From Lacticaseibacillus thailandensis DSM 22698 = JCM 13996 (lineage in GTDB: Bacteria > Bacillota > Bacilli > Lactobacillales > Lactobacillaceae), in contig NZ_BBER01000003.1 of assembly GCF_001312865.1 (NCBI RefSeq), positions 124,001 to 188,000 on the forward strand: a stretch of DNA of 64,000 nucleotides. Reading direction: 5' to 3'. How positions within the stretch are numbered: position 1 is the first letter of the stretch; each line of letters starts with the position of its first letter. A program made the translations under genes and the position numbers. The notes beneath the pieces were generated by a model, which did no database searches, was not told the origin of the DNA, and saw only the letters and a program-made list of their open reading frames with translations. Positions 1 to 8,206 of this stretch are shown piece by piece.

Positions 1-144
1 ACGCACCATGGTCACAAGCACGTGTTCTACTCCGAAACCGAAGTGGGGCCGTACACGACCAAGTTGTACAACCGGTTGACCGCCATCCAGTTTGGCGACG
101 AAAAGGGTCCTGATGGCTGGGTTGTGGACGTGCCGTTGAAGTAA
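1..144 (+). CDS. C-terminal end of an unidentified protein
   Basis: An open frame runs from the window edge to a TAA at 142-144 and gives 47 residues, beginning THHGHKHVFY and ending GWVVDVPLK. The frame is uninterrupted and has the same codon style as the other genes (GGC, GTG, CTG, AAG rich). I do not recognise the family. The gene continues upstream outside the window, so neither its length nor its function can be judged. No terminator is obvious directly after the stop. Confidence 0.5.
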   Translation, partial: THHGHKHVFYSETEVGPYTTKLYNRLTAIQFGDEKGPDGWVVDVPLK

Positions 145-273
145 AAGTTATTGGCTGACCCCCAAGTGTGTCAGGTCACGTGGTTGGCGATATTTGAACG
201 AGTATGTGCAGTGCGCTTCCGCTGAGGGAGCGCATTTTTGTTACCCTTTTCCGTATAAAAATGCGTGTCACCC

Positions 274-302
274 TTGCCGGGTCTACATATTAGTGATAAT
301 AT
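274..302 (+). promoter_or_regulatory. Promoter of tRNA-Lys (copy 1)
   Basis: A -35 box TTGCCG (274-279) is followed after 17 bases by a -10 box TAATAT (297-302), about 30 bases before the tRNA. The segment GATAATATATTTAAGTCGT around the -10 box is repeated base for base in front of the second tRNA-Lys copy near 13.9 kb, which supports a functional promoter and discriminator. Confidence 0.7.
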
Positions 303-334
303 ATTTAAGTCGTGAACGTCACGACAAGTTCCAT

Positions 335-407
335 GGGCGGTTAGCTCAGCTGGCAGAGCACCGGACTCTTAATCCGGGTGTCCAGGGTTCGATCCCCTGA
401 CCGCCCA
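335..407 (+). tRNA. tRNA-Lys (anticodon CTT)
   Basis: A 73-base cloverleaf can be folded by eye. The acceptor stem is GGGCGGT with ACCGCCC plus discriminator A. The D arm contains AGCTCAGCTGG, the anticodon stem CCGGA/TCCGG encloses the loop CTCTTAA, and the T loop is GTTCGATCC. The loop places CTT at the anticodon, which reads the AAG lysine codon. The CCA end is not encoded. An identical copy lies at 13962-14034. Confidence 0.95.
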
Positions 408-425
408 GCATATTTCCAGTAGTTA

Positions 426-464
426 GTGTTGGTAGTTGCGTAAGTAGCTACCAACACTTTTTTT
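426..464 (+). terminator. Terminator after tRNA-Lys
   Basis: GTGTTGGTAG (426-435) pairs with CTACCAACAC (448-457) and is followed by seven T. This is a textbook intrinsic terminator 18 bases after the tRNA. Confidence 0.9.
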
Positions 465-541
465 ATTACAGAAACCAGCGTAATCATTCTGGGCCGCCAA
501 TTGATCCAGGAATTGGGGGCAAATCACTCCCCCAAGACAGA

Positions 542-590
542 AAGCACCGACCACGCGGCTGTTAGCCATCTGTTTGGTCGGTGCTTTTTA
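542..590 (+). terminator. Second intrinsic terminator
   Basis: AAGCACCGACCA (542-553) pairs with TGGTCGGTGCTT (575-586), followed by a short T run. From here to 1085 (about 500 bases) I see no credible gene. A short open frame at 838-1053 has no good ribosome site and no recognisable content. There is a small hairpin with arms GACTCCTC/GAGGAGTTC near 961-990. Confidence 0.75.
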
Positions 591-1085
591 GTGGCTTTGG
601 TGAATATTATGATTTACTCGGTAGTTACCTAAGGTATTGGTTGAAGAATGATTCAAGCTTATCAAACGGACTTAAGGTGCGGTTAATACCACCATCATTG
701 AGTTCAGTGTGGTACGACTAATCTTTTTTTTATAACGATATTTGTCCGTAATGGGTTAGGCGTATTACTCACATTCGAGGGGCTCATTATCCCCCAGTGC
801 TGGTAGTGACTTAGTATTCCGACCGTTACGGCCACGGTTGAGCACGAAAATGTACATTATATGGAAAAATACCAGACGTTTTTTTTCCCATTGCGGAACG
901 GTTTATCCAAAGGCTACAAGATCGATTGACGGATTAAATTGCCATTGTGGCGGGAGGTTGTTGACTCCTCGGCAGACGCAGAGGAGTTCTTTTATGGTTA
1001 CGTCAATGGCGATGTTGTTGTATGTTAGGAGTATTGCGACGCGTAGCGTATGATGCTGTCACGACGAAACGGAGGTTTACATAGA

Positions 1086-2405
1086 GTGGACGAACTATTT
1101 GAAAAAGCACCGGTACCCAAAGTTTACATGCAACTGGCACTCCCAGTCGTGGTGGGGATGGTTGCCAGCATGGTGTACAACCTCGCTGATACCTTCTTCA
1201 TTGCCAAAACGGGCAACGCCGACCTGGTGGCGGGCGTGGCGCTGGGAGCGCCGTTATTTTCGTTCATGTTGGCCCTGGGTGACATCTTTGGCCTCGGCGG
1301 GAGCGCGTTACTCTCGCGGCTCATGGGCAAACATAGCTACGCCGAGGTGCGCCGCGTTAGTAGCTTTTGCTTCTACGCGGCTATCGGTCTGAGCCTGGTA
1401 GTGACCGCCCTCATGCTCGGCTTTGAGCGGCCCATCTTGACGCTACTTGGGGCCACGGCAGCCACGCGTCCGTACGCGGGGGCCTTCTACCAGATGCTGG
1501 TCGGTGGTGCGGCCTTCATCATCGTGTCCCTCGTGCCCGGGAACATCATCCGGACGGAGGGGATGGCCCGGCAATCGATGATAGCGACGATGGCGGGCAC
1601 CATCTTTACCATCATCCTGGACCCGATCTTCCTGTTTGTGCTGCACTGGGGGGCCGGCGGTGTTGGGTTGGCCAACGTTATTGGTTACGTATTGAACACG
1701 GGGTTACTAGTGTGGTTCATGGCCACCAAGTCCCACTACCTCAGTTTAAGTGTACGGGCCGCACACATTGACCGCACGGCACTCTGGGAGGTCATCGCCA
1801 TTGGGATTCCTGCATCGTTGACCAACTTCATGCAAAGTTTCGGCACGATGCTGCTGAACCAGCACCTAGCGCCATACGGGGCGAACGCAGTGGCGGCGAT
1901 GGGCATCGCGCAGAAGGTCTACATGATCGTGATGCTGATCATGGTCGGCTTTGCCTTTGGCGCCCAGCCGCTCGTGGGGTATAACTATGGTGCGCACAAT
2001 CGCGAACGGCTCCGGGCCATTTTGCACTATGATTTCAAAGTTGAAGTGGTCTACGCCGTCGTGTGCGCGGTGGTCTTGATGCTGGCGGCGCGGCCCGTCT
2101 TGCGATTATTCATGAACCAGCCAGCAATCGTGACCATGGGTAGCCAAATGTTGCGGGCACTGCTACTCACGACACCGTTCGTCGGGGCGATTCTGGTGTT
2201 CACGACGGTGTTCCAGTCAACCGGGCAGTCTCTGGGGGCGTTGGTTATGTCCATTTCGCGGCAAGGGGTCATCTTTGCCGTCGTCATGTTGGTGTTGCCG
2301 CGCCTGATGGGCTTCAACGGAGTAATTTGGGCCCAGGCGGCCGCTGACGTGCTGACCTTCCTGGTTGGGCTCGTATTGTACCGGCGCAGCAAGATTTTGG
2401 CGTAG
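1086..2405 (+). CDS. MATE family efflux transporter
   Basis: The product is a multidrug and toxin extrusion pump of the MATE family (MatE domains, about 12 membrane helices). It would export cationic drugs or metabolites across the cell membrane using an ion gradient. The protein is about 439 residues, normal for the family. The two-fold repeat is visible: N-terminal KVYMQLALPVVVGMVASMVYNLADTFF, with a matching second half near residues 220-260 (WEVIAIGIPASLTNFMQSFG). I chose the GTG at 1086 because GGAGG at 1071-1075 sits 10 bases ahead; the frame is open further upstream. The gene stands alone, with no regulator beside it. The substrate cannot be inferred from sequence. Confidence 0.88.
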   Translation: MDELFEKAPVPKVYMQLALPVVVGMVASMVYNLADTFFIAKTGNADLVAGVALGAPLFSFMLALGDIFGLGGSALLSRLMGKHSYAEVRRVSSFCFYAAIGLSLVVTALMLGFERPILTLLGATAATRPYAGAFYQMLVGGAAFIIVSLVPGNIIRTEGMARQSMIATMAGTIFTIILDPIFLFVLHWGAGGVGLANVIGYVLNTGLLVWFMATKSHYLSLSVRAAHIDRTALWEVIAIGIPASLTNFMQSFGTMLLNQHLAPYGANAVAAMGIAQKVYMIVMLIMVGFAFGAQPLVGYNYGAHNRERLRAILHYDFKVEVVYAVVCAVVLMLAARPVLRLFMNQPAIVTMGSQMLRALLLTTPFVGAILVFTTVFQSTGQSLGALVMSISRQGVIFAVVMLVLPRLMGFNGVIWAQAAADVLTFLVGLVLYRRSKILA

Positions 2406-2769
2406 CGGGGATCCACTTTCTGTAAACACCAGTTGTCAACGTTGTGACGCCGAATTACGGTCACCGCAGGGTATTTTGGTCAGGAAACGGCGGTGCTGGC
2501 CAGCACCCACCGCGACTTTTGGGGCGCCCCGTACGTTTACGTTATGAACGCCTATATTTTCTCATTGAACGTACCACTTACATCGCAGTAGCGCGCCTGT
2601 GCCGCCAATTTAGTGAAAAATAGGTGACTTATTACCAATAATTACCATTATTTATTGTGGTAGCGTTTACTATCACCTGTAAGGTCGCTAAAATTAAGGT
2701 AATCGCACGTATCACGGTGCTTGCCCCTGGTGGCACCCGCCCTACGTGGAGGCGACAGGGGGCTACTCG

Positions 2770-3450
2770 ATGTATCGTTACTTTGTACAGCCACAAATTG
2801 ATAAATTTAACGCAGCAGTGACTGGTTATGAGTTGTTTATGAAGCAATATACTGAAAATGGCTGGCGGCCACCGGCGGATTTTACCAAACTGCCAACCGC
2901 GATCATTGCCGACGAGTTACTCAAAGTTGCGGACCGGTTGTCACTCAAGATGAAGTACGTCGCAGTGAACCTGAACCGCGTACAGTTGGTCAAACCGGAA
3001 GTGACTGCGGCCGTCATCGCCGTGCAGAACCGGGTGCGGCCCTTGCGAATCGTCGTCGAGATAACGGAAGACCGGTCCGACCCCGTTGTCCCGATGGGGG
3101 CGGTCCGCGCGGCCTTCCAACAGTTATACGCGCGCGGGATTGAAATTAGCTTGGATGACGTCGACTGTGGTGAGAATACCGAGGTGACGTCAGTACCGCT
3201 CTTACCGTTTGTCGATGAGATCAAGTTTGCCATTCAGAACTTTGATCAGGGGTTTGCGAACCCAATCGTGCCGCGGCGGATTTCGTTCTGGACGAGTGTG
3301 GCCCATCAAAACCACCTCCGCTTTGTGCTGGAAGGTATTGAGGACCGACACGATGACCAGGTGGCCGACCGCATGGGTATTGAGTACCGGCAGGGTTACT
3401 ATTATGGGCGTCCGCACTTGTTGCGGCTCGCAGCTAGCGATCCGCGGTAA
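2770..3450 (+). CDS. EAL-domain c-di-GMP phosphodiesterase
   Basis: This is a stand-alone EAL domain of about 226 residues with no sensor or membrane segment. EAL domains hydrolyse the second messenger cyclic di-GMP to pGpG. The key acidic and polar positions appear to be kept: YELF in place of EAL, the N of VNLN, the E of VEITE, the DD of LDDVDCG, the K of DEIKF, EGIED for EGVE, and QGYYYGRP near the end. The enzyme is therefore probably active. ATG 2770 is preferred over the GTG at 2746 because a purine-rich AGGGGG lies seven bases ahead. The 360 bases between this gene and the MATE gene hold no other gene that I can see. A diguanylate cyclase is encoded at 61.5-62.7 kb, giving a possible partner. 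Confidence 0.85.
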   Translation: MYRYFVQPQIDKFNAAVTGYELFMKQYTENGWRPPADFTKLPTAIIADELLKVADRLSLKMKYVAVNLNRVQLVKPEVTAAVIAVQNRVRPLRIVVEITEDRSDPVVPMGAVRAAFQQLYARGIEISLDDVDCGENTEVTSVPLLPFVDEIKFAIQNFDQGFANPIVPRRISFWTSVAHQNHLRFVLEGIEDRHDDQVADRMGIEYRQGYYYGRPHLLRLAASDPR

Positions 3451-3507
3451 GGATCTGGTCCCGGCGAGTAAAGCACAACCATTATTCATTCAGCATATAA
3501 TCAAGTA

Positions 3508-3553
3508 GGCGCGAGCAGAAATTTGAAAATTCCTGCTCGCGCCTGCTTTGTTT
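3508..3553 (+). terminator. Terminator after the EAL gene
   Basis: GGCGCGAGCAG (3508-3518) pairs with CTGCTCGCGCC (3533-3543), followed by TGCTTTGTTTT. This is a strong 11-bp stem. Confidence 0.85.
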
Positions 3554-3639
3554 TACTGAAGGATGGCCGCGCCGCCCCCGCAATGTGAAGGGGTGCGTTG
3601 CGACGCACAAACCGCTGTGGCCAAAAAAAAGCGTTAACG

Positions 3640-3793
3640 GCATAGGACATATTTTTTCATAGGCGCCATTTTGGGTAGCAGCGTTGATGCACTGCGATGG
3701 TTCTGGTGGTGCCTATTTTGCTTTCTATACATCAATGCCGGTGGGGTGGGGTTTAGCGCGGATGGCGGCGCTATTTTGCAATAGGTCCTATGC
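3640..3793. repeat. Imperfect long inverted repeat, non-coding
   Basis: The left arm 3640-3670 begins GCATAGGAC-TATT and continues through ATAG and GCGCC. The right arm 3761-3793, read on the other strand, gives GCATAGGAC-TATT, ATAG and GCGCC with a few differences. The arms flank about 90 bases. No gene is visible between 3554 and 3908. It could be a small decayed mobile element (MITE-like) or a folded RNA. Confidence 0.45.
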
Positions 3794-3908
3794 TGCTTTT
3801 GGGGAAAACGCCGCCATTTTTCTACGCGGCCGCTGCTTGGTATCCGCGATGGGGAACTGGGGGTCATGCAAAGGGGGTACCCACCACGCGGGTGCCTCCT
3901 TCTGGGTG

Positions 3909-4414
3909 TTATTCGTATAAGTACCCCGCGGCTCGCAGTGAGGCGCGGATGGCGTCAAGCTGGGGCTGATCCTGGTACAAAATGGTGTGCGAGTGCACGC
4001 CGCTAGTCAGTTCCGATAGCAGGTGTCCCTTTTGCGCGGCCATCTTGGCGACAAAGAGTTTGATGTCGCCTGGCGTGCTAATGTTAAGTTCACCGCGCAA
4101 CACCCCGTAAAGCGGGTGGTCAACGATCACGTCACGAATGATACCACCCTTGTCGATGATGCGTTGCATCTCGTCCGCCGTATCCGCGGGGAGGTGGCGG
4201 CAAACGATCAGCGCCTCGTTCGCGTTAACGTGGTTGTATTGGTAACCCGCGGGGGTGGCGATGATGTCTTCACCCCGTGCGCGTAGTAAGGCGACGTCGC
4301 GACGATCGTTTGCCGGCTGACATTCAGGCGCCGGGCGATTTGGGTGGCGCTGATGGGTGCACTCGCGTTGCTAATGAGCCCCTGGATAAAGGTGCGGCGA
4401 TCGGTTTTGTTCAT
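3909..4414 (-). CDS. niaR: NiaR niacin-responsive repressor (frameshifted)
   Basis: NiaR (YrxA) is a DNA-binding repressor that senses niacin and controls niacin uptake and salvage. The N-terminal part is a winged HTH_11 domain (about residues 5-60, with QIARRLNVSRQTI). The C-terminal part is a 3H domain with histidine-bearing segments HPLYGVLRGELNI and SGVHSHTILYQDQP. The frame breaks near 4300: restoring one G in the stretch that reads GTCGCGAC gives a continuous protein of about 168 residues through DVALLRARGEDIIATPAGYQYNHV. The ATG at 4414 is preceded by AGGAAC. The next gene, divergent, is pncB of niacin salvage, and a NiaR-type operator lies between them. The shift is probably a sequencing error. 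Confidence 0.85.
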
Positions 4415-4501
4415 GATGAGTTCCTCCGTGTGTTGGCAGTATTACTGCTTGAATAGCCTGAACGTTATGTATCTGTGTGGGTCACCACAGACGGTGATTA
4501 G

Positions 4502-4541
4502 TGGTACAATTACGAACAATGGCGCGGGGTGTCAAGACACC
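4502..4541 (+). promoter_or_regulatory. pncB promoter with NiaR operator
   Basis: An extended -10 element, TG-G-TACAAT, lies at 4502-4510. Just downstream, at 4528-4541, is the dyad GGTGTC-AA-GACACC, which reads GGTGTCTTGACACC on the other strand. That is the type of motif I recall for NiaR in Firmicutes. It sits 26 bases before the pncB start, in the transcribed leader, where a bound repressor would block transcription. Confidence 0.7.
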
Positions 4542-4567
4542 TTAACACCCCGGAAAAGGATGGAAAC

Positions 4568-5986
4568 ATGCGGAATTTAACTTTACTAACGGATCTATAC
4601 GAGTACTCGATGGCCAACGGTTTTGAGCCGAGTTGCCGCCCACCCGCGCTACCTTTGACGTATTCTTTCGCCAGGTCCCAGACCAGGGGAGCTTCGTGGT
4701 GGCTGCGGGGCTCCAGCAGGTGGTGCAGGCGCTGAATAACTTTCATTTCGACGAGGATGACTTGGCTTACCTGCGCTCGCTGGACTTGTATAATGAGCGG
4801 TTTTTAACCATGCTCAGAACCATCAAGCTGGATTGCACGGTGCAGGCGGTGCCGGAGGGGCTACCGGTCTTTCCACGGGAGCCGCTCATGACCGTTACTG
4901 GTCCCATCGCGCAGGCGCAAATGCTTGAGACCCTAATACTAAATATACTAAATCATCAGTCGTTGATTGCAACTAAATCGCGGCGAATTAATTTTGCGGC
5001 AGCTGGCCGGCCCGTTATGGAGTTTGGGGCGCGGCGGGCGCAGGGTCCGGATAGTGCCGTATACGGGACGCGCGCAGCCGTGATCGGCGGCTGTGGAAGC
5101 ACGTCTAACGTTCTGGCCGCCAAGATGTTTGGCATCCCCGCGGCGGGGACGATGGCCCACAGTTGTGGAGTCATTCAACAGTGAGCTGGACGCGTTCCGG
5201 GCCTGGGCCCGGATGTATCCGGACAACAGCGCGTTGCTGGTGGACACGTATGATGTTTTGGGCTCTGGGGTCCCGCACGCCATCACGGTCTTTAAGGAGT
5301 TGGCGGCGGCCGGTCACCAGCCGGTCGGAATCCGCATTGACTCGGGCGACATTACGGCCCTTGCCAAAGCCGCACGGGCAATGCTCGATGCCGCCGGGTT
5401 CCCCGAGGCTAAGATCACCGCGTCCAACGCGCTGAACGAGCAGATCATCACGTCGTTGCTCCAGGAGAGCGCCCCCATTGATAATTTTGGGGTGGGTGAA
5501 GAGCTGATTACCAGTTCGTCAGCCCCCGTCCTCAGCGGGGTGTACAAGCTGGCGGCTATCGAGCAGGACGGTCAAGTGGTGCCGAAGATGAAACTGAGTG
5601 CCAGCAAGGCCAAAGTTACGTTGCCGGGCCGTAAGCAGGTGTACCGCCTGTACCGGCCTGGTGCCCACACCGCCTTTGCGGACGTTATCGCCTTGGCTGA
5701 CGAGGCGGTGGCCGGTCAGCCGCTGACGGCGGTCAATAGTGACCCGTTAAGTACGCACAAAGAGGTCACGTTAACCGACTATGAGGCGCGCCCGTTGCTG
5801 CAGTCCGTGACCTCCGCGGCTAGCGTGGATGATGTCTTTGCGATTCAGCACCGGAGTCAAACGTGGTTACGGGAGTTGCCGGCCCCGGTCTTGCGGTTGG
5901 TGAACCCAGACACTTACCACGTGTACTTGGCGCCGCAGTTGGCCCAGCTCCAGGCGGGGCTGCTCCGGGAGTTACGGGGTAACTAA
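4568..5986 (+). CDS. pncB: Nicotinate phosphoribosyltransferase (two frameshifts)
   Basis: PncB joins nicotinate to PRPP (with ATP hydrolysis) to make nicotinate mononucleotide, the first step of NAD salvage by the Preiss-Handler route. The start reads MRNLTLLTDLYEYSMANG, typical of the family. Later hallmarks are ATFDVFFRQVPDQGSF, the MEFGARRAQG and GTMAHS segments of the active site, GIRIDSGDI, and the TASNALNE stretch. The coding frame breaks near 4622-4635 and again near 5170-5178, where AGTTGTGGAG should probably be AGTTGGGTGGAG, two G short. Corrected length is about 473 residues, normal for the family. NiaR and its operator lie immediately upstream, so expression is expected to fall when niacin is plentiful. 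Confidence 0.9.
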
Positions 5987-6084
5987 CGGTCACCCCTGAT
6001 GGGTGGCTACCAGGCACAATATTGCCTAGCAGCAAGGGGACGTTTCACGTGGAACGCGGTGTAGTGTCACTTGGTGCCGATAAC

Positions 6085-6136
6085 CAAAAAAAAGCGGCCG
6101 TCATCCAGATAGTGCTGGGTGACAGGCCGCTTTTGG
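6085..6136 (-). terminator. Terminator between pncB and the aldo/keto reductase
   Basis: AAAAGCGGCC-GTCA pairs with TGAC-GGCCGCTTTT around a short loop, with A and T runs on both sides, so it can serve both convergent genes. Confidence 0.75.
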
Positions 6137-6169
6137 CCTAATCAGGTTGAACTGCAACGGACGCGGGCA

Positions 6170-7165
6170 TTACCAAGCATAGGCCTCTGGTGCGGCGCCG
6201 ACTGGTGGGAAGATCTGGTCGAGTTCTTCCAGTACGTCTGGTGATAGGTGCACGTCCAGGGCGTGGACAGCGGCTTCTAACTGTTCCATCGTGCGTGGGC
6301 CGATGATTGGCGCGGTCACCACGGGGTTCTGGAGCAACCAAGCCAAAGCTACGGTCGACTGGGTTTCGCCGAGCTCTTTGCACAGGTCTTCGTAGCGCTG
6401 CAACTGTGCCTTGCGGGCCGCGCTGAGCAGCTTGTTCTGGGCCGCGCGCCGGCCGTTTGGGTCCGTTGGGTGCAGAATGTTTTCCGCCAGCTGACCGGAC
6501 TCTAGTGGGCTCCAAATCAGCATACCCATCCCCAGGTCCTTGATCGTCGGGAGCAATTCAAGTTCTGGTAGCCGGGTCAGCAGGTTGTACTTGTGCTGCT
6601 CGGACACTAGGCCCAGGAAGTGGCGGTCGTGTGCGTGTGCAGCGGCAAAGGCAAGGTGACGGGCACCAAAGTTGCTTGAACCCGCGTACAGGACTTTGCC
6701 CTGCGCGATAACGTCTTCGTAGGCGCCAAAGATTTCGTCCCAGTTAATGTGGTGGTCAATGTGGTGCATCTGTAGTAATTCCACGTGGTCGGTCTGCAGG
6801 CGCCGGAGTGAGTCGTTCAGGCTCCGCTTGAGCTTGTAGGCGGAAACCCCAGCTGGGTCGTTAGGCCCGTAACTCGGGTCGTCCATGTGGTTGTAGAACT
6901 TAGTGGCGAGGACGGTGCTCTCACGGCGGCCGTCACCCTTAGCGAACCAGCGGCCAACAATTTCTTCGGTCCAACCAGCGTGCGCGTCAGGGTTGGCGCC
7001 CCGGCCATAAACATTAGCAGTATCGAAGAAGTTGATACCTAGTTCCCGAGCGCGGTCCATGATCTTGTCCGCGTCCTCTTCGCTGGTCCGTGGGCCAAAG
7101 TTCATGGTGCCCAAGACTAGACGGCTGACCTTCAAACCGGTATGACCAAGTGTTGTATATTGCAT
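6170..7165 (-). CDS. Aldo/keto reductase
   Basis: An NADPH-dependent aldo/keto reductase of 331 residues, normal length, folding as a TIM barrel. It starts MQYTTLGHTGLKVSRLVLGTM. The catalytic Asp-Tyr pair is in DTANVYG (about residues 49-55), the catalytic Lys in LATKF, and the His in LLQMHHID. The nucleotide site SPLESGQLAENI and the late IIGPRT motif are both present. The best family match is the group that reduces aldehydes and ketones of unknown physiological identity. It is divergent from the nitroreductase gene at 7406 and the two share a palindromic element, suggesting common redox-linked control. Confidence 0.88.
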   Translation of the reverse strand: MQYTTLGHTGLKVSRLVLGTMNFGPRTSEEDADKIMDRARELGINFFDTANVYGRGANPDAHAGWTEEIVGRWFAKGDGRRESTVLATKFYNHMDDPSYGPNDPAGVSAYKLKRSLNDSLRRLQTDHVELLQMHHIDHHINWDEIFGAYEDVIAQGKVLYAGSSNFGARHLAFAAAHAHDRHFLGLVSEQHKYNLLTRLPELELLPTIKDLGMGMLIWSPLESGQLAENILHPTDPNGRRAAQNKLLSAARKAQLQRYEDLCKELGETQSTVALAWLLQNPVVTAPIIGPRTMEQLEAAVHALDVHLSPDVLEELDQIFPPVGAAPEAYAW

Positions 7166-7248
7166 AAATGATCCCCCTTTAACGTTCAGTGAAAGTGGCG
7201 CCCGTCAAACGGTTGTGGCGCTGATGGCAACAAGCCGGTTATGATTGC

Positions 7249-7278
7249 GCTTACTTTTAGTATAGCGCAAAAGTAAGC
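7249..7278. promoter_or_regulatory. Palindromic operator candidate between divergent oxidoreductases
   Basis: GCTTACTTTT (7249-7258) and AAAAGTAAGC (7269-7278) form a perfect 10-bp inverted repeat with a 10-base spacer that contains AGTATAG. It lies in the shared upstream region of the aldo/keto reductase and the nitroreductase. TACTTT/AAAGTA half-sites recall HxlR-type redox or quinone sensors, but that is inference. No such regulator is encoded next to it. Confidence 0.55.
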
Positions 7279-7405
7279 ATGCGGTGTAATTAGTTATCAA
7301 TCTGGACGTGCACGCGCAGGGTAAACAATGGTTGACCAGCTTGGTGAATGCGCTACCATAAGGGTGGCAATACACACAGGACACCAAAGGAGCGTGGAGG
7401 CATTT

Positions 7406-7936
7406 ATGGACACTTTAACAACGATTAACCAGCGGCACGCTATTCGCAATTACACGGGTGCAAAGCCAACCACAGAGCAACTGAAGCAGATTCTGACGGC
7501 GGCCGAGTCGGCACCGGTCGCAATGGGACAGTTTGAACGGTACCACTTAACGGTGATTGAGGATCCGGACACGTTAGCTGCCATTAATACGGCGGCTGCC
7601 GCGGCCTTTCATGGTGATGGAGGCCCAATGCTGTACGGTGCCCCGGTCTTCGTGTTGGTTTCGGTCGACGCTAATGGTGGTGAGTTGAGCAACGCGGATT
7701 ACTCCAGCGCTGCAATTATCGCGCACACGATGGCGCTAGCAGCCACCGACCTCGGCCTGGGTACGTGCTATATCTGGGGCGCGGTTGCGGGGCTCGTGCA
7801 GTCGCCCGACACTGTCGCTCAACTGCAGTTACCGGCCGGCTTTGTGCCAACCTGCGGCATCACGTTAGGGCCAACCACGGAGCAGTACGCACCGCGGCCG
7901 GTCGACGAACACCGTATCGGGGTGACACAGCTATAA
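7406..7936 (+). CDS. Nitroreductase family protein
   Basis: A 176-residue FMN-dependent nitroreductase-fold protein. Such enzymes reduce nitro groups, quinones or flavins with NAD(P)H and act as dimers in the cytoplasm. The N-terminal RHAIRNYTGAKPTTEQLKQIL carries the FMN-phosphate-binding R-x-I-R pattern. APVAMGQFERYH, the mid-protein ALAATDLGLGTCYIWG and the final segment are typical. Start ATG 7406 follows GTGGAGG at 7394-7400. The gene is divergent from an aldo/keto reductase with a shared palindrome. Confidence 0.88.
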   Translation: MDTLTTINQRHAIRNYTGAKPTTEQLKQILTAAESAPVAMGQFERYHLTVIEDPDTLAAINTAAAAAFHGDGGPMLYGAPVFVLVSVDANGGELSNADYSSAAIIAHTMALAATDLGLGTCYIWGAVAGLVQSPDTVAQLQLPAGFVPTCGITLGPTTEQYAPRPVDEHRIGVTQL

Positions 7937-7954
7937 TTTGAAGCTGTTTCACCA

Positions 7955-8004
7955 AAAACCAGCCCCTCGTTAGCAAAGTATGCTAACGAGGGGCTGGTTT
8001 TATC
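7955..8004 (+). terminator. Terminator after nitroreductase
   Basis: AAACCAGCCCCTCGTTAGCA pairs with TGCTAACGAGGGGCTGGTTT around a loop of five bases and runs into T residues. This is a very strong stem of about 20 bp. Confidence 0.92.
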
Positions 8005-8206
8005 TATGGGAATTTTTTTGATGAGAAAACTATCTGGCACAAAATTACATATATGCAATGTTTGGTTAACTTAGTGCTCAAAATTGCGTGACTTTAGTTT
8101 CTTCATCAATTTGGTGAAGGATAATGTTGATGAAATAACAATATTTGTAGTTGAAACAATACTGGGTGATTTTTGGTACTATTTTGTACTCATGGAGGGA
8201 CCGATT

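Noticed and set aside
838-1053. A 71-codon open frame before the MATE gene
   Set aside because: No ribosome site, no recognisable sequence, and atypical codon use; probably chance.
3860-3905. GGTACCC...GGGTGCC stem resembling T-box antiterminator sequence on the minus strand
   Set aside because: The T-box core AGGGTGGNACCGCG is not present and no aminoacyl or amino-acid gene follows; only a possible weak terminator of niaR.
6041-6056. CGTTTCACGTGGAACG, a parS-like sequence after pncB
   Set aside because: Three differences from the 16-base consensus, including one that breaks symmetry; probably too degenerate, although it lies after a gene end like the others.
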